Numbered from the stretch's first letter, positions 19,462-29,589 are shown. The stretch: 64,000 nt of DNA from Sphingomonas sp. (GCF_019635515.1 NZ_JAHBZI010000001.1:930001-994000), one strand, 5' to 3'. The notes: generated by a model from the sequence alone, not told the origin. Translations and numbers: made by a program.

Positions 19462-19773
19462 ATGGAAACGCAGAATATTCGCATTCGCCTGAAGGCTTTC
19501 GATCATCGCGTGCTTGATCAGGCTGCCGGCGACATCGCCGACACCGCGCGCCGCACCGGCGCTCTGATCCGTGGTCCGATCCCCCTGCCGACGCACATCG
19601 ACAAGTTCACGGTCAACCGTGGTCCCCATATCGACAAGAAGAGCCGCGAGCAGTTCGAGACGCGCACCTACAAGCGTATGCTCGACATCGTTCAGCCGAC
19701 TCCGCAGACCGTGGACGCGCTGATGAAGCTCGACCTCGCCGCCGGCGTCGATGTCGAGATCAAACTCGCCTAA
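19462..19773 (+). CDS. rpsJ: 30S ribosomal protein S10
   Basis: S10 (103 residues, the standard length) binds the 30S head and, in E. coli, also serves as NusE in antitermination. The N-terminus [19 protein letters not shown] and the [27 protein letters not shown] segment are typical. GGTAGGAAACC precedes the ATG. It is unusually far (337 bases) from the next gene, rplC. Confidence 0.98.
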   Translation: METQNIRIRLKAFDHRVLDQAAGDIADTARRTGALIRGPIPLPTHIDKFTVNRGPHIDKKSREQFETRTYKRMLDIVQPTPQTVDALMKLDLAAGVDVEIKLA

Positions 19774-20110
19774 AGGCGGTTTGCCGCTTCCGCACATGCG
19801 GGGGTGGACAGGGAAGCGCTGCTGACGTAAAGGCGCGCCTCCACACGAGATTCGCGTCTCCCCACAGGGGATTCGCGCGGTTCCTCGACAGGGTCGATCC
19901 CGACCCGATGCAAGGAACGGTGAGGGCGCCAAGCGCGCGCTGACCAGGAAACAGGGATACCGCCGGCCTCTTCGGAGTGTCCGGGTCTGCGTCCCCCGTC
20001 CTCCGCTTCGGCGGAGCCCAGCCCAGACGGGGGCTCGCATCATATTTGGGGCTGGAGCACGCACCCGGGGGAATGGTTCCGCGGGTGCCTCTGTATAGGA
20101 GCACAAGATC
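19774..20110 (+). promoter_or_regulatory. Structured 337-base spacer between rpsJ and rplC
   Basis: No gene was found here. The RNA could fold strongly: CTCCGC-TTCG-GCGGAG (20001-20016) is nested inside CCCCCGTC (19993-20000) / GACGGGGG (20026-20033), and GCACCCG (20061-20067) pairs with CGGGTGC (20082-20088) just before rplC. These genes are normally close together, so this may be an r-protein leader controlling rplC onward. No T-run terminator was seen. Confidence 0.45.
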
Positions 20111-20869
20111 ATGCGCACTGGCGTGATCGCGAAGAAGTTGGGGATGACCCGCCTGTTCCAGGACGACGGCCGCCACGTGCCGGTCACCGTTCTGGCTCTC
20201 GAAGGCGTTCAGGTCGTCTCCGTCCGCGAACAGGATCGCGACGGCTACACCGCCGTCCAGCTCGGCGCCGGCTCGGCGAAGAGCAAGAACGTCGCCAAGC
20301 CGCAGCGCGGCCATTTCGGCAAGGCCGAGGTCGAGCCCAAGGCGATCGTCCATGAATTCCGCGTCGATGCCGACGGCCTGCTCGAAGTGGGCGCCGAGAT
20401 CTCGGCCGACCATTATGTCGCCGGCCAGTTCGTCGACATTCAGGGCCGTACCCAGGGTAAGGGTTTCGCCGGCGGCATGAAGCGTTGGGGCTTCGGCGGT
20501 CTGCGCGCCACCCACGGCGTCTCGGTCTCGCACCGCTCGCTCGGTTCGACCGGTCAGCGCCAGGATCCGGGCAAGGTCTTCAAGAACAAGAAGATGGCCG
20601 GTCACATGGGTGACAAGTTCCGCACCCAGCAGAATCTCGAGATCGTCGGCACCGACGTCGAGCGCGGCCTGATCTTCGTCAAGGGTTCGGTCCCTGGCTC
20701 GAAGGGCGGCTGGCTGTTCGTCAAGGACAGCGTCAAGGTTGCCCGTCACGCCGACGCGCCGTTCCCGGCTGGCCTCAAGGCTGCCGCCAACAACAACGAC
20801 ACCGCCCCCGCGGAGACTCCGGCCGAAGTGACCGAGGCTCCCGAGGCGACCGAAGGCCAGGAGGGCTGA
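20111..20869 (+). CDS. rplC: 50S ribosomal protein L3
   Basis: L3 (252 residues; E. coli 209) starts 50S assembly and reaches the peptidyl-transferase centre. The core is complete, including [15 protein letters not shown] and the loop [14 protein letters not shown] with the glutamine that is often methylated. Residues after about 215 form an extra Asn/Thr/Pro/Glu-rich acidic tail, seen in related alphaproteobacteria and probably disordered. TAGGAGCAC precedes the ATG. Confidence 0.98.
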   Translation: MRTGVIAKKLGMTRLFQDDGRHVPVTVLALEGVQVVSVREQDRDGYTAVQLGAGSAKSKNVAKPQRGHFGKAEVEPKAIVHEFRVDADGLLEVGAEISADHYVAGQFVDIQGRTQGKGFAGGMKRWGFGGLRATHGVSVSHRSLGSTGQRQDPGKVFKNKKMAGHMGDKFRTQQNLEIVGTDVERGLIFVKGSVPGSKGGWLFVKDSVKVARHADAPFPAGLKAAANNNDTAPAETPAEVTEAPEATEGQEG

Positions 20870-20871
20870 AC

Positions 20872-21501
20872 GTGAAGGTCAAGGTTCAAACCCTCGACGG
20901 CAAGGCGGCCAAGGGCGCCGAGCTCGAGCTCAACGACGCGATCTTCGCCGTTGAGCCGCGCGCGGACATCCTGCACCGCGTCGTCACCTGGCAGCTCGAA
21001 AAGCGCCGCGGCACCGCCCGGGGCACCCGCGAGCGTGCCGACGTCGCCCGCACCGGCAAGAAGTTCGGTCGCCAGAAGGGCGGCGGTACCGCCCGTCACG
21101 GCGATCGCCGCGCTCCGGTGTTCATCGGCGGCGGTAAGGCGCACGGCGCTCGCGTTCGCGACTTCAATCCGTCGCTGAACAAGAAGATCCGCGCGCTCGG
21201 CCTCAAGATGGCGTTGAGCACCCATGCCAAGGCCGGTTCGCTGGTCGTCATGGACAGCATCGCGATCGAGAACAACAAGACCAAGACGCTCGCGGGCAAC
21301 CTCGAGAAGCTGAAGTACGGCAAGACGCTGGTCATCGATGGCGACGCCGTCGAGAACAGCTTCGCGCTCGCCGCGGGCAATTTGCACACGGTGAACGTCC
21401 TCCCGGCCATCGGCGCCAACGTCTATGACATCCTGAAGCACGACACGCTGGTCCTGACCCGCGCTGCCGTCGAGAAGCTGGAGGCGCGCTTCAATGGCTA
21501 A
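20872..21501 (+). CDS. rplD: 50S ribosomal protein L4
   Basis: L4 (209 residues; E. coli 201) binds 23S rRNA and extends a loop into the exit tunnel ([19 protein letters not shown], residues about 63-83). In E. coli it also represses the S10 operon. It starts at GTG, two bases after the rplC stop, with GGAGGG in the end of rplC as the ribosome site. Its last 8 bases overlap rplW. Confidence 0.97.
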   Translation: MKVKVQTLDGKAAKGAELELNDAIFAVEPRADILHRVVTWQLEKRRGTARGTRERADVARTGKKFGRQKGGGTARHGDRRAPVFIGGGKAHGARVRDFNPSLNKKIRALGLKMALSTHAKAGSLVVMDSIAIENNKTKTLAGNLEKLKYGKTLVIDGDAVENSFALAAGNLHTVNVLPAIGANVYDILKHDTLVLTRAAVEKLEARFNG

Positions 21502-21811
21502 GAAGCAGGCAGCCGCGATCGACAACCGTCATTATGACGTGATTGTCGCGCCGCACATCACCGAGAAGTCGACCATGGTTTCGGAGCACAACGCGGTTGT
21601 GTTCCGGGTCGCTGGCGACGCCACCAAGCCAGAGATCAAGGCCGCCGTCGAGGCGCTGTTCTCGGTCAAGGTCACCGGCGTCAACACGATCGTCCAGAAG
21701 GGCAAGACCAAGAAGTGGAAGGGCAAGCCCTACACCCGGTCGGACATCAAGAAGGCAATCGTGACGCTCGCCGACGGCGACCAGATCGATGTGACCGCGG
21801 GGGTCAACTAA
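21494..21811 (+). CDS. rplW: 50S ribosomal protein L23
   Basis: L23 (105 residues; E. coli 100) sits at the tunnel exit and is the docking site of trigger factor and SRP. Typical stretches are [14 protein letters not shown] and the loop [21 protein letters not shown]. It overlaps rplD by 8 bases and is followed three bases later by rplB, so translation is coupled. Confidence 0.97.
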   Translation: MAKKQAAAIDNRHYDVIVAPHITEKSTMVSEHNAVVFRVAGDATKPEIKAAVEALFSVKVTGVNTIVQKGKTKKWKGKPYTRSDIKKAIVTLADGDQIDVTAGVN

Positions 21812-21814
21812 GTC

Positions 21815-22663
21815 ATGGCACTCAAGAATTATAACCCGACGACGCCGTCGCAGCGCGGGCTGATCCTGATCGACCGTTCGAGCCTGTACAAGGGTCGTCC
21901 GGTCAAGGCTCTCACCGAAGGCAAGCGCAAGACCGGTGGCCGCAACAACAAGGGTCACGTGACCTCGCGCGGCATCGCCGGCGGTCACAAGCAGCGCTAT
22001 CGCATCGTCGATTTCAAGCGCCGCCTGTGGGACGTCGAGGGCACCGTCGAGCGGATCGAATATGATCCCAACCGCACCGCTTTCATCGCGCTCGTGAACT
22101 ACGGCGCCGACGAGAACGGCAAGGATCGCATCGCCTACATCATCGCTCCGCAGCGCCTCGGCGTCGGCGACAAGGTGATCGCGTCGAAGAAGACCGACGT
22201 GAAGCCGGGCAACGCCATGGAGCTGGGCTCGATGCCGGTCGGCACCATCGTCCACAATGTGGAGATGAAGCCGGGCAAGGGCGGTCAGATCGCGCGTTCG
22301 GCCGGCACCTATGTGCAGGTCGTCGGCCGTGACCGCGGCATGGTGATCGTTCGCCTCAATTCGGGCGAGCAGCGCTACATCCACTCGAACTGCATGGCGA
22401 CGGTCGGTGCGGTGTCCAACCCGGACAACCAGAACACCAACCTCGGCAAGGCCGGTCGCAATCGCTGGCTCGGCCAGCGTCCGCTGACCCGCGGCGTCGC
22501 CAAGAACCCGGTCGATCACCCGCACGGCGGTGGTGAAGGCCGGACCTCGGGCGGCCGTCATCCGGTCACCCCATGGGGCAAGCCGACCAAGGGTGCGCGC
22601 ACCCGCCACAACAAGGCGACGGACAAGATGATCATCCGTAGCCGTCACGCGAGGAAGAAGTAA
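21815..22663 (+). CDS. rplB: 50S ribosomal protein L2
   Basis: L2 (282 residues; E. coli 273) is needed for subunit joining and peptidyl-transferase assembly. The C-terminal loop [20 protein letters not shown] with the critical histidine is intact. The stop overlaps the rpsS start (TAATG). No unusual insertions were seen. Confidence 0.98.
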   Translation: MALKNYNPTTPSQRGLILIDRSSLYKGRPVKALTEGKRKTGGRNNKGHVTSRGIAGGHKQRYRIVDFKRRLWDVEGTVERIEYDPNRTAFIALVNYGADENGKDRIAYIIAPQRLGVGDKVIASKKTDVKPGNAMELGSMPVGTIVHNVEMKPGKGGQIARSAGTYVQVVGRDRGMVIVRLNSGEQRYIHSNCMATVGAVSNPDNQNTNLGKAGRNRWLGQRPLTRGVAKNPVDHPHGGGEGRTSGGRHPVTPWGKPTKGARTRHNKATDKMIIRSRHARKK

Positions 22664-22938
22664 TGGCTCGCTCGGTATGGAAGGGTCCGTTCGTGGACCT
22701 GCATCTGCTGAAAAAGGCTCAGACCGCGCAGGAAACCAACGCGCGCGCGCCGATCAAGACCTGGTCGCGCCGCTCGACGATCCTGCCCGATTTCGTCGGC
22801 CTCACGTTCAACGTCTACAACGGCCGCAAGTTCGTGCCGGTGTCGGTCAACGAGGACATGGTTGGCATGAAGCTCGGCGAGTTCGCTCCCACCCGCTTCT
22901 TCCCCGGCCACGCCGCCGACAAGAAGGGTAAGCGCTAA
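22663..22938 (+). CDS. rpsS: 30S ribosomal protein S19
   Basis: S19 (91 residues; E. coli 92) lies on the 30S head and pairs with S13 near the A-site tRNA. The N-terminus [18 protein letters not shown] and the segment [20 protein letters not shown] are standard. Both start and stop overlap the neighbouring genes by one base (TAATG), marking tight coupling. Confidence 0.98.
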   Translation: MARSVWKGPFVDLHLLKKAQTAQETNARAPIKTWSRRSTILPDFVGLTFNVYNGRKFVPVSVNEDMVGMKLGEFAPTRFFPGHAADKKGKR

Positions 22939-23315
22939 TGTCCAAGCCCAAGGCACCCCGTCGCGTCGCCGACAATGAGGCGCTGTCGGTCGGCACGCAG
23001 ATCCGTGGTTCGGCGCAGAAGCTGAATCTGGTCGCTGGCCTGATCCGCGGCAAGAAGGCTGGCGATGCGATGAACATCCTCCAGTTCTCGACCAAGGCGA
23101 TGGCCGTCGATGCCCGCAAGGTTCTCGCCTCGGCGATCGCCAATGCGGAAAACAACCATAACCTCGATGTCGACGCGCTCGTCGTCGCCGAGGCTTCGGT
23201 CGGCAAGTCGATCACGATGAAGCGCTTCGCGACCCGCGGCCGTGGCAAGTCCACCCGCATCCTGAAGCCGTTCAGCCGTCTTCGCATCGTCGTCCGCGAG
23301 CAGGAAGAAGCATAA
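22938..23315 (+). CDS. rplV: 50S ribosomal protein L22
   Basis: L22 (125 residues; E. coli 110) contacts all 23S domains and lines the exit tunnel with a beta-hairpin (around [19 protein letters not shown]). It carries an N-terminal extension of about 12 residues relative to E. coli. Start and stop overlap rpsS and rpsC by one base each. Confidence 0.97.
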   Translation: MSKPKAPRRVADNEALSVGTQIRGSAQKLNLVAGLIRGKKAGDAMNILQFSTKAMAVDARKVLASAIANAENNHNLDVDALVVAEASVGKSITMKRFATRGRGKSTRILKPFSRLRIVVREQEEA

Positions 23316-24022
23316 TGGGTCACAAGAGCAATCCGATCGGCCTGCGCCTGCAGATCAACCGTACCTGGGATAGCCGCTGGTTCGCGGAGGGCGCCGATTA
23401 CGGCCGCCTCCTCATCGAGGACCTCAAGATCCGCAAGTTCATCCTCAAGACGCTGCCCCAGGCCGCGATCTCGAAGGTGGTGATCGAGCGTCCGGCCAAG
23501 CTGTGCCGCATCTCGATCTACGCGGCGCGCCCCGGTGTGATCATCGGCAAGAAGGGCACCGACATCGAGAAGCTGCGCAAGACGCTGGGCGAGATGACCT
23601 CGTCGGACGTCTCGCTGAACATCGTCGAGATTCGCAAGCCTGAAGTCGATGCCAAGCTCGTCGCGCAGGGCATTGCCGACCAGCTCGAGCGCCGTATCGC
23701 TTTCCGTCGCGCCATGAAGCGCGCGGTGCAGTCGGCGATGCGCCTCGGTGCCGAAGGCATCCGGATCAACTGCGGCGGCCGTCTCGGCGGCGCCGAGATC
23801 GCCCGTTCGGAATGGTATCGCGAAGGCCGCGTTCCGCTGCACACGCTGCGCGCGAACATCGACCACGCCGAGGCCGAGGCCCACACCGCCTATGGCGTGT
23901 GCGGCGTCAAGGTCTGGATCTTCAAGGGCGAGATCCTCGGCCACGATCCGATGGCGACCGACCGTCTCAACATGGAATCGCAGACCTCGGGCGTTCGCCC
24001 GGCGCGCGAAGACCGTCGCTAA
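23315..24022 (+). CDS. rpsC: 30S ribosomal protein S3
   Basis: S3 (235 residues; E. coli 233) forms part of the mRNA entry helicase site. The KH domain motif [15 protein letters not shown] (about residues 70-84) is intact, as is the C-terminal domain with [18 protein letters not shown]. It overlaps rplV by one base and is followed 15 bases later by rplP. Confidence 0.98.
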   Translation: MGHKSNPIGLRLQINRTWDSRWFAEGADYGRLLIEDLKIRKFILKTLPQAAISKVVIERPAKLCRISIYAARPGVIIGKKGTDIEKLRKTLGEMTSSDVSLNIVEIRKPEVDAKLVAQGIADQLERRIAFRRAMKRAVQSAMRLGAEGIRINCGGRLGGAEIARSEWYREGRVPLHTLRANIDHAEAEAHTAYGVCGVKVWIFKGEILGHDPMATDRLNMESQTSGVRPAREDRR

Positions 24023-24037
24023 GGCTAGGACAGAGCA

Positions 24038-24472
24038 ATGTTGCAACCGAAGAAGTTTGCGCACCGCAAGCAGTTCAAGGGCCGCATCCATGGCGACGCC
24101 AAGGGTGGGACCACGCTGAACTTCGGCTCCTATGGCCTGAAGGCGATGGAGCCGGAGCGGATCACCGCGCGCCAGATCGAAGCGGCCCGCCGTGCGATCA
24201 CGCGTCACATCAAGCGCCAGGGTCGCCTCTGGATCCGCATCTTCCCGGACGTTCCGGTTTCGTCGAAGCCGGCCGAAGTCCGCATGGGCTCGGGCAAGGG
24301 TGCGCCGGAATATTGGGCCGCCCGCGTCAAGCCGGGCCGCATCCTCTTCGAGCTGGACGGCGTTCCCGGCCCGCTCGCCGCGGAAGCGTTCTCGCGCGCT
24401 GCGATGAAGCTGCCGATCAAGGTCAAGGTCGTGGCCCGCCTGGGCGACACCTCGCACCTGGGAGTGTTGTAA
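24038..24472 (+). CDS. rplP: 50S ribosomal protein L16
   Basis: L16 (144 residues; E. coli 136) organises the A-site of the 50S subunit. The N-terminus [16 protein letters not shown] and the segment [19 protein letters not shown] are conserved; the arginine hydroxylated in E. coli lies in this latter region. The following gene starts one base after its stop. Confidence 0.98.
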   Translation: MLQPKKFAHRKQFKGRIHGDAKGGTTLNFGSYGLKAMEPERITARQIEAARRAITRHIKRQGRLWIRIFPDVPVSSKPAEVRMGSGKGAPEYWAARVKPGRILFELDGVPGPLAAEAFSRAAMKLPIKVKVVARLGDTSHLGVL

Positions 24473-24473
24473 G

Positions 24474-24677
24474 ATGACCAAGGCTACCGATCTTCGTGCG
24501 AAGACCGAGGACCAGCTGAGCGAAGAGCTCGGCAACCTGAAGCGCGAGGCGTTCAACCTTCGCTTCCAGGCCGCGACCAGCCAGCTCGAAAAGTCGAGCC
24601 GGGTCAAGGAAGTCCGTCGCGACATCGCCCGCATCAAGACGCTGCAGAACGAGCGCTCGCGCTCGGCTGCCAAGTAA
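24474..24677 (+). CDS. rpmC: 50S ribosomal protein L29
   Basis: L29 (67 residues; E. coli 63) is a two-helix protein near the tunnel exit beside L23. It shows the family motif [18 protein letters not shown] and the C-terminal [14 protein letters not shown]. It is separated from rplP by one base and from rpsQ by ten. Confidence 0.97.
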   Translation: MTKATDLRAKTEDQLSEELGNLKREAFNLRFQAATSQLEKSSRVKEVRRDIARIKTLQNERSRSAAK

Positions 24678-24687
24678 GGAACGAGAC

Positions 24688-24957
24688 ATGCCGAAGCGCG
24701 TGCTGACCGGGAACATTGTCTCGGACAAGGGCGACAAGACGGTTGTGGTGCTGGTGGAGCGCAAGGTTAAGCACGCGCTCTACGGCAAGATCATCCGCCG
24801 CTCGAAGAAGTATCACGCCCATGACGAGGGCAATGAATACAAGGCCGGCGAGACCGTGCGCATCGAAGAGACCGCGCCGATTTCGAAGCTGAAGACCTGG
24901 AAGGTGATCGAGCGGGTCAACACCCACGCGACGCCCGCCAAGGTGACGGCGGAATAA
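24688..24957 (+). CDS. rpsQ: 30S ribosomal protein S17
   Basis: S17 (89 residues; E. coli 84) binds helices 7 and 11 of 16S rRNA early in assembly. It shows [22 protein letters not shown] and [18 protein letters not shown] 170-base gap with a palindromic repeat separates it from rplN, where most bacteria have a short spacer. Confidence 0.97.
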   Translation: MPKRVLTGNIVSDKGDKTVVVLVERKVKHALYGKIIRRSKKYHAHDEGNEYKAGETVRIEETAPISKLKTWKVIERVNTHATPAKVTAE

Positions 24958-24963
24958 TTTCGA

Positions 24964-25045
24964 CGTCATCCCGGCGAAAGCCGGGACCCAGAGCCAGGAG
25001 CGGCATCGCCCGTAACCCTGGGCCCCGGTTTTCGCCGGGGTGACG
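24964..25045. repeat. REP-like palindrome inside the spc cluster
   Basis: The arms at 24964-24991 and 25018-25045 are 28-base inverted repeats with three mismatches, all of the kind that still pair as G-U in RNA. The core CATCCCGGCGAAAGCCGGG is of a kind I recall as a dispersed repeat in sphingomonad genomes. It lies in the rpsQ-rplN gap, 83 bases before rplN. Confidence 0.7.
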
Positions 25046-25127
25046 ATTAGAGTTTCGGGGCGACCCGGAGGAACTGGAACCCCCGGGCCATTGGTCCCGG
25101 TAGGCCAAGAGAGAAGGAACCGGATCG

Positions 25128-25496
25128 ATGATCCAGATGCAGTCCAATCTCGACGTCGCAGACAACAGCGGCGCGAAGCGGGTGCAGTGCATCAAGGTGC
25201 TGGGCGGCTCGAAGCGCCGCGTGGCCGGCGTTGGCGACGTGATCGTCGTCAGCATCAAGGAAGCGCAGCCTCGCGGCAAGGTGAAGAAGGGTGACGTTCA
25301 CCGTGCCGTCATCGTCCGCACCGCCAAGGACATCCGCCGCGCCGATGGCTCGGTCATTCGTTTCGACGGCAATGCCGCCGTGCTGGTCAACAAGAACGAG
25401 GAGCCGATCGGCACCCGTATCTTCGGGCCGGTGGTTCGTGAGCTCCGCAACAAGGGCTTCATGAAGATCATCAGCCTTGCGCCGGAGGTGCTGTAA
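25128..25496 (+). CDS. rplN: 50S ribosomal protein L14
   Basis: L14 (122 residues; E. coli 123) sits at the subunit interface and forms intersubunit bridges. [19 protein letters not shown] and the [20 protein letters not shown] segment are typical. AGAGAGAAGGAACC precedes the ATG. It follows the palindromic spacer and starts the compact spc group, with one base before rplX. Confidence 0.98.
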   Translation: MIQMQSNLDVADNSGAKRVQCIKVLGGSKRRVAGVGDVIVVSIKEAQPRGKVKKGDVHRAVIVRTAKDIRRADGSVIRFDGNAAVLVNKNEEPIGTRIFGPVVRELRNKGFMKIISLAPEVL

Positions 25497-25497
25497 A

Positions 25498-25815
25498 ATG
25501 GCGTCCGCCAAGATCAAGAAGGGTGACCAGGTCATCGTCCTGTCCGGCAAGGACAAGGGCCGCACCGGTGAAGTCACCCAGTCGCTGCCGAAGGAAGGCA
25601 AGGTCGTCGTCGCCGGCATCAACGTCGCCGTGCGCCACCGCAAGGCTTCGCAGGCCAACCCGCAGGGTGGTCTCGAGCGTTCGGAAGCGCCGATGCACGT
25701 CTCGAAGGTCGCGCATGTGACCAAGGACGGCAAGGCGACCCGCGTCCGCTTCGAGGAGCGCGACGGCAAGAAGGTTCGCGTCGCGGTCAAGACCGGGGAG
25801 GTCATCAATGGCTGA
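25498..25815 (+). CDS. rplX: 50S ribosomal protein L24
   Basis: L24 (105 residues; E. coli 104) is an assembly initiator near the tunnel exit. The KOW motif is clear at residues 5-30 ([20 protein letters not shown]). The ATG at 25498, one base after the rplN stop, is chosen over an in-frame upstream codon inside rplN. It overlaps rplE by 8 bases. Confidence 0.97.
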   Translation: MASAKIKKGDQVIVLSGKDKGRTGEVTQSLPKEGKVVVAGINVAVRHRKASQANPQGGLERSEAPMHVSKVAHVTKDGKATRVRFEERDGKKVRVAVKTGEVING

Positions 25816-26389
25816 TAAGTACACCCCTCGTCTGCGCAAGCTCTATGACGAGAAGATCGCCAAGGCGATGACCGAGAAGTTCGGCTACAAGAACGTCATG
25901 GAAGTTCCGCAGATCGACAAGATCGTGCTGAACATGGGCGTTGGCGAAGCGACCCAGGACAAGAAGAAGGTCGAGCAGGCCGCTTCTGAAATGGAACTGA
26001 TCGCGGGCCAGAAGCCGGTGATCACCAAGGCGAAGAAGTCGATCGCGCAGTTCAAGCTGCGTGAAGGCATGCCGATCGGCGTGAAGGTCACCCTTCGCCG
26101 TGAGCGCATGTACGAGTTCCTCGACCGTTTCGTCACGATCGCGCTGCCGCGCGTTCGCGACTTCCGTGGTCTGAACCCCAAGTCGTTCGACGGCCGTGGC
26201 AATTATGCCTGCGGTCTGAAGGAGCAGCTGATCTTCCCGGAAATCAGCTACGACAAGGTCGACAAGATCCGCGGCATGGACGTGATCGTCACCACCACCG
26301 CGAAGACTGACGACGAAGCTCGCGAGCTTCTCCGTCTTTTTGGCTTCCCGTTCCCGCTCGATGCGGACGGCGAAGCGCAAGCCGCATAA
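25808..26389 (+). CDS. rplE: 50S ribosomal protein L5
   Basis: L5 (193 residues; E. coli 179) binds 5S rRNA and contacts the P-site tRNA and S13. It shows [35 protein letters not shown] and a C-terminal [16 protein letters not shown] short extension follows the usual end. It overlaps rplX by 8 bases. Confidence 0.98.
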   Translation: MADKYTPRLRKLYDEKIAKAMTEKFGYKNVMEVPQIDKIVLNMGVGEATQDKKKVEQAASEMELIAGQKPVITKAKKSIAQFKLREGMPIGVKVTLRRERMYEFLDRFVTIALPRVRDFRGLNPKSFDGRGNYACGLKEQLIFPEISYDKVDKIRGMDVIVTTTAKTDDEARELLRLFGFPFPLDADGEAQAA

Positions 26390-26407
26390 CGAAGAGAGCT
26401 TAAGTCC

Positions 26408-26713
26408 ATGGCGAAACTGAGTTCGATCAACAAGAACGAGAAGCGCAAGCTGCTGGTGAAGAAGTATGCCGGCAAGTACGCGAAGCTCAAGGCGACCGCG
26501 AATGACAAGTCGCTCGACGAGACCGAGCGCCTGATCGCGCGGCTGAAGATGGCCGAAATCCCCCGCAACGGGAATCCCACGCGGATTCGCAACCGCTGCG
26601 AGCTGACCGGCCGCCCGCGCGGTTACTACCGCAAGTTCCGTCTCGCTCGCGTCATGCTGCGCGATCTGGCCAACAAGGGCCTGATCCCCGGCGTCACCAA
26701 GTCGAGCTGGTAA
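26408..26713 (+). CDS. rpsN: 30S ribosomal protein S14
   Basis: S14 (101 residues) is the long, zinc-free form: it lacks the CxxC pairs of the short type. The conserved [17 protein letters not shown] is present. It is a late-assembling head protein. It lies 18 bases after rplE and ten before rpsH. Confidence 0.98.
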   Translation: MAKLSSINKNEKRKLLVKKYAGKYAKLKATANDKSLDETERLIARLKMAEIPRNGNPTRIRNRCELTGRPRGYYRKFRLARVMLRDLANKGLIPGVTKSSW

Positions 26714-26723
26714 GGATAGATCG

Positions 26724-27119
26724 ATGGCATTGACCGATCCCCTGGGTGATATGCTCACCCGCATCCGCAACGGCCAGCGCGCCCGGAAGGACTCCGTCCT
26801 GACTCCGGCGAGCAAGCTGCGTGCGCGCGTTCTCGATGTGCTCCAGCGCGAAGGCTATATCCGTGGCTATAGCGAAGAGCAGATGGGCCCCGCCGCGGGC
26901 ATCCGTATCGAGCTGAAATATTTCGAGGGCCAGCCCGCGATCAAGCATGTCGCGCGCGTCTCGAAGCCCGGCCGCCGCGTCTATTCGGGTTCGCAGGAAC
27001 TGCCCCGCGTGCGCAACGGCCTCGGCATCACGATCGTTTCGACGCCTCGCGGCGTTCTCTCGGACGCGGAAGCGCGCGAGCAGAATGTCGGCGGCGAAGT
27101 GCTCGCGGAGGTGTTCTGA
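26724..27119 (+). CDS. rpsH: 30S ribosomal protein S8
   Basis: S8 (131 residues; E. coli 130) binds helix 21 of 16S rRNA and in E. coli represses the spc operon. The N-terminus [14 protein letters not shown] and the C-terminal [19 protein letters not shown] are conserved. It is followed one base later by rplF. Confidence 0.98.
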   Translation: MALTDPLGDMLTRIRNGQRARKDSVLTPASKLRARVLDVLQREGYIRGYSEEQMGPAAGIRIELKYFEGQPAIKHVARVSKPGRRVYSGSQELPRVRNGLGITIVSTPRGVLSDAEAREQNVGGEVLAEVF

Positions 27120-27120
27120 T

Positions 27121-27654
27121 ATGAGCCGCATCGGCAAGAAGCCGGTAACCGTACCGGCAGGCGTCACCGCCTCGATCGACGGCGGCGTGCTGAGCGTGAA
27201 GGGTCCGAAGGGCACCCTGTCGCTCACGCTTCGCGACGAGATCAAGTACGAGCTTTCGGACGGCGGCATCTCGGTGCAGCCGGCCAACGACAGCAAGTCG
27301 GCGCGTGCCTTCTGGGGCATGCAGCGCACGCTCGTTCAGAACCTGGTGACCGGCGTGACCGAGGGCTTCTCCAAGAAGCTCCTGATCACCGGCGTCGGCT
27401 ATCGCGCGGCGTCGCAGGGCAAGGTGCTCAAGCTCCAGCTCGGCTATTCGCACGACGTCAATTTCGACATCCCAGAGGGTATCGAGATCAAGACGCCGGA
27501 TCAGACCACGGTCGAGATCTCGGGCATCGACAAGCAGAAGGTCGGCCAGGTGGCCGCGGAAATCCGCCGTTGGCGCAAGCCGGAGCCCTATAAGGGCAAG
27601 GGCATCAAGTACGACGGCGAATTCATCTTCCGCAAGGAAGGGAAGAAGAAGTGA
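27121..27654 (+). CDS. rplF: 50S ribosomal protein L6
   Basis: L6 (177 residues, same as E. coli) is near the factor-binding site. It has two related domains and the C-terminal signature [20 protein letters not shown]. It is spaced one base from rpsH, and its TGA overlaps the GTG start of rplR. Confidence 0.98.
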   Translation: MSRIGKKPVTVPAGVTASIDGGVLSVKGPKGTLSLTLRDEIKYELSDGGISVQPANDSKSARAFWGMQRTLVQNLVTGVTEGFSKKLLITGVGYRAASQGKVLKLQLGYSHDVNFDIPEGIEIKTPDQTTVEISGIDKQKVGQVAAEIRRWRKPEPYKGKGIKYDGEFIFRKEGKKK

Positions 27655-28013
27655 TCAGCACCAAGGGTCTCTCGCTTTTCGACAAGCGTCGCCGCCGCAA
27701 CCGTACCGCGCTTCGTGCGCGTTCGGGTGGCCGTCCCCGTCTTTCGGTCCATCGCTCGGGCAAGCACATCTATGCCCAGGTGATCGACGATGCCGCCGGC
27801 AAGACCGTCGCCTCGGCCTCGACGCTCGACAAGAGCGTCAAGGGCAAGGCCGGCTCGAACGTCGCCGCGGCGCAGGAAGTTGGCAAGCGCGTTGCCGAGG
27901 CGGCCAAGGCTGCCGGCGTGACGCAGGTCGTCTTCGACCGTGGCGGCTTCCTCTATCATGGCCGCGTCAAGGCGCTGGCCGATGCCGCTCGTGAGAGCGG
28001 ACTGGAGTTCTAA
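27651..28013 (+). CDS. rplR: 50S ribosomal protein L18
   Basis: L18 (120 residues; E. coli 117) binds 5S rRNA in the central protuberance. The basic N-terminus with [20 protein letters not shown] and the C-terminal [22 protein letters not shown] are standard. The GTG start overlaps the rplF stop by four bases (GTGA). rpsE begins one base after its stop. Confidence 0.97.
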   Translation: MISTKGLSLFDKRRRRNRTALRARSGGRPRLSVHRSGKHIYAQVIDDAAGKTVASASTLDKSVKGKAGSNVAAAQEVGKRVAEAAKAAGVTQVVFDRGGFLYHGRVKALADAARESGLEF

Positions 28014-28014
28014 G

Positions 28015-28722
28015 ATGGCGGACGAAATCAACACGACCGAAGCTCCGGTCGAGGCGCAGGACGCCGGCGCACCCGAGGGCCGTGGCCCGCGTGGCGGCCG
28101 TGGACGCGGCCCCGGCGGCGGCAACAACCGTGGCGGCCGTGACGGCAACCGCGGCCGTCGCGACGACCGTCGCGGCGCGCAGGACGATGGCGGCGAAGAG
28201 CTGATCGAGAAGCTGGTCCACATCAACCGCGTCTCGAAGACGGTGAAGGGCGGCAAGCGCTTCGGCTTCGCGGCACTCGTCGTGGTCGGCGACGGCAAGG
28301 GCCGTGTCGGCTTCGGTCATGGCAAGGCGCGCGAAGTGCCGGAAGCCATTTCGAAGGCGACCGCTTCGGCGAAGAAGGCGATGGTCCGCATTCCGCTCAA
28401 GGAAGGCCGCACCCTGCATCATGACGGCAACGGTCACTTCGGCGCAGGCCGCGTGACGGTTCGCTCGGCTCCGGCCGGCACCGGCATCATCGCGGGTGGC
28501 CCGATGCGCGCCATCTTCGAATCGCTGGGCGTCGCGGACGTCGTCACCAAGTCGGTCGGCACGTCGAACCCCTACAACATGATCCGCGCCACCTTCGAGG
28601 CGCTGAACGAGCAGACTTCGCCGAAGTCGGTCGCTCAGCGGCGCGGCAAGAAGATCGCCGACCTGCTCGGCCGCGGTGGTTCGCAGACCGCCGAGGCGGA
28701 TGCGGCCGCGATCGCGGAGTAA
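28015..28722 (+). CDS. rpsE: 30S ribosomal protein S5 with long RGG-rich N-terminal extension
   Basis: S5 (235 residues; E. coli 167) helps fidelity and mRNA unwinding. The core from about residue 60 is complete: [18 protein letters not shown] and [14 protein letters not shown] [15 protein letters not shown]. Residues 1-60 are extra: an acidic start followed by Arg/Gly repeats ([20 protein letters not shown]). Such extensions occur in related alphaproteobacteria and are probably disordered RNA-binding tails. Confidence 0.97.
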   Translation: MADEINTTEAPVEAQDAGAPEGRGPRGGRGRGPGGGNNRGGRDGNRGRRDDRRGAQDDGGEELIEKLVHINRVSKTVKGGKRFGFAALVVVGDGKGRVGFGHGKAREVPEAISKATASAKKAMVRIPLKEGRTLHHDGNGHFGAGRVTVRSAPAGTGIIAGGPMRAIFESLGVADVVTKSVGTSNPYNMIRATFEALNEQTSPKSVAQRRGKKIADLLGRGGSQTAEADAAAIAE

Positions 28723-28728
28723 GCGACA

Positions 28729-28905
28729 ATGGCTACCATCAAGATCAAGCAGACCGGTTCGCCGATCCGCCGCACCAAGGATCAGCGCGCGACGCTGATC
28801 GGCCTCGGCCTGAACAAGATGCATCGCGTCAGCGAGCTTCAGGACAGCCCCGAGGTTCGCGGCATGATCCGCAAGGTTCAGCACATGGTCGAGATCCAGG
28901 ACTAA
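28729..28905 (+). CDS. rpmD: 50S ribosomal protein L30
   Basis: L30 (58 residues; E. coli 59) starts six bases after rpsE. It reads [20 protein letters not shown] and ends [10 protein letters not shown], with the family core [14 protein letters not shown]. It is a small surface protein of the 50S subunit that binds 23S rRNA. Confidence 0.97.
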   Translation: MATIKIKQTGSPIRRTKDQRATLIGLGLNKMHRVSELQDSPEVRGMIRKVQHMVEIQD

Positions 28906-28937
28906 GTCCCGCTCTCAACCTAGACAGGCGAAGGGGA

Positions 28938-28958
28938 GGGGGCTAAGCGGCCCCCTTT
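28938..28958 (+). terminator. Hairpin with short T-run between rpmD and rplO
   Basis: GGGGGC (28938-28943) pairs with GCCCCC (28950-28955), followed by TTT. The T-run is short, so it may only attenuate read-through into rplO, secY and adk. Confidence 0.4.
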
Positions 28959-29000
28959 CCAATTTCACCAGCGCGACAAAAGCGAAAGCGAGTGCACGAC

Positions 29001-29546
29001 ATGAAGATCAACGAACTCAAGGACAATGAAGGCGCCCGCAAGGGCCGGATGCGCGTCGGACGCGGCATCGGTTCGGGCAAGGGCAAGACCGCCGGCCGTG
29101 GCCAGAAGGGTCAGAAGAGCCGTGAAGGCGTTTCGATCAACGGCTTCGAGGGCGGTCAGATGCCGCTCCACATGCGCATCCCGAAGCGCGGCTTCAACAA
29201 TATCTTCGCCAAGGATTATTCCGAGGTGAACCTGGGCGCGATCCAGAAGGCGGTCGATGCCGGCAAGCTCGACGCCAAGGCGACCATCGACCAGGCGGCG
29301 CTCAACGCGGCCGGCCTGACTCGCGGCGGCAAGGACGGCGTGCGCCTGCTCGCCAAGGGCGAGTTCTCGGCCAAGCTGAACTTCACCGTCGCCGGCGCCT
29401 CAAAGACCGCCAAGGAAGCGGTCGAGAAGGCGGGCGGTTCGGTGAACATCCCCGAGATCGTTCCCGCCGCCGAAAAGGCCAAGGCCAAGCACCGTTCGGT
29501 GCAGAAGGTCATCGCCGCCAAGAAGGCGGGCGGCAAGGCCGCCTGA
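29001..29546 (+). CDS. rplO: 50S ribosomal protein L15
   Basis: L15 (181 residues; E. coli 144) assembles late in the 50S subunit. The glycine-rich basic N-domain ([20 protein letters not shown]) and the segment [17 protein letters not shown] are typical. The C-terminus is about 35 residues longer, Lys/Ala-rich. The ATG at 29001 fits the family start [14 protein letters not shown]; a GTG nine bases upstream is an alternative. Confidence 0.97.
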   Translation: MKINELKDNEGARKGRMRVGRGIGSGKGKTAGRGQKGQKSREGVSINGFEGGQMPLHMRIPKRGFNNIFAKDYSEVNLGAIQKAVDAGKLDAKATIDQAALNAAGLTRGGKDGVRLLAKGEFSAKLNFTVAGASKTAKEAVEKAGGSVNIPEIVPAAEKAKAKHRSVQKVIAAKKAGGKAA

Positions 29547-29550
29547 TTTC

Positions 29551-29573
29551 GTTCCCGGCCAAAAGCCGGGGAC
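29551..29573 (+). other. Hairpin between rplO and secY
   Basis: GTTCCCGGC pairs with GCCGGGGAC around a short A-rich loop. There is no T-run. It may stabilise the 3' end of upstream mRNA or be a half-site of the genome's CCCGGC repeat family. Confidence 0.4.
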
Positions 29574-29589
29574 AAATTGCTCGACAGGT

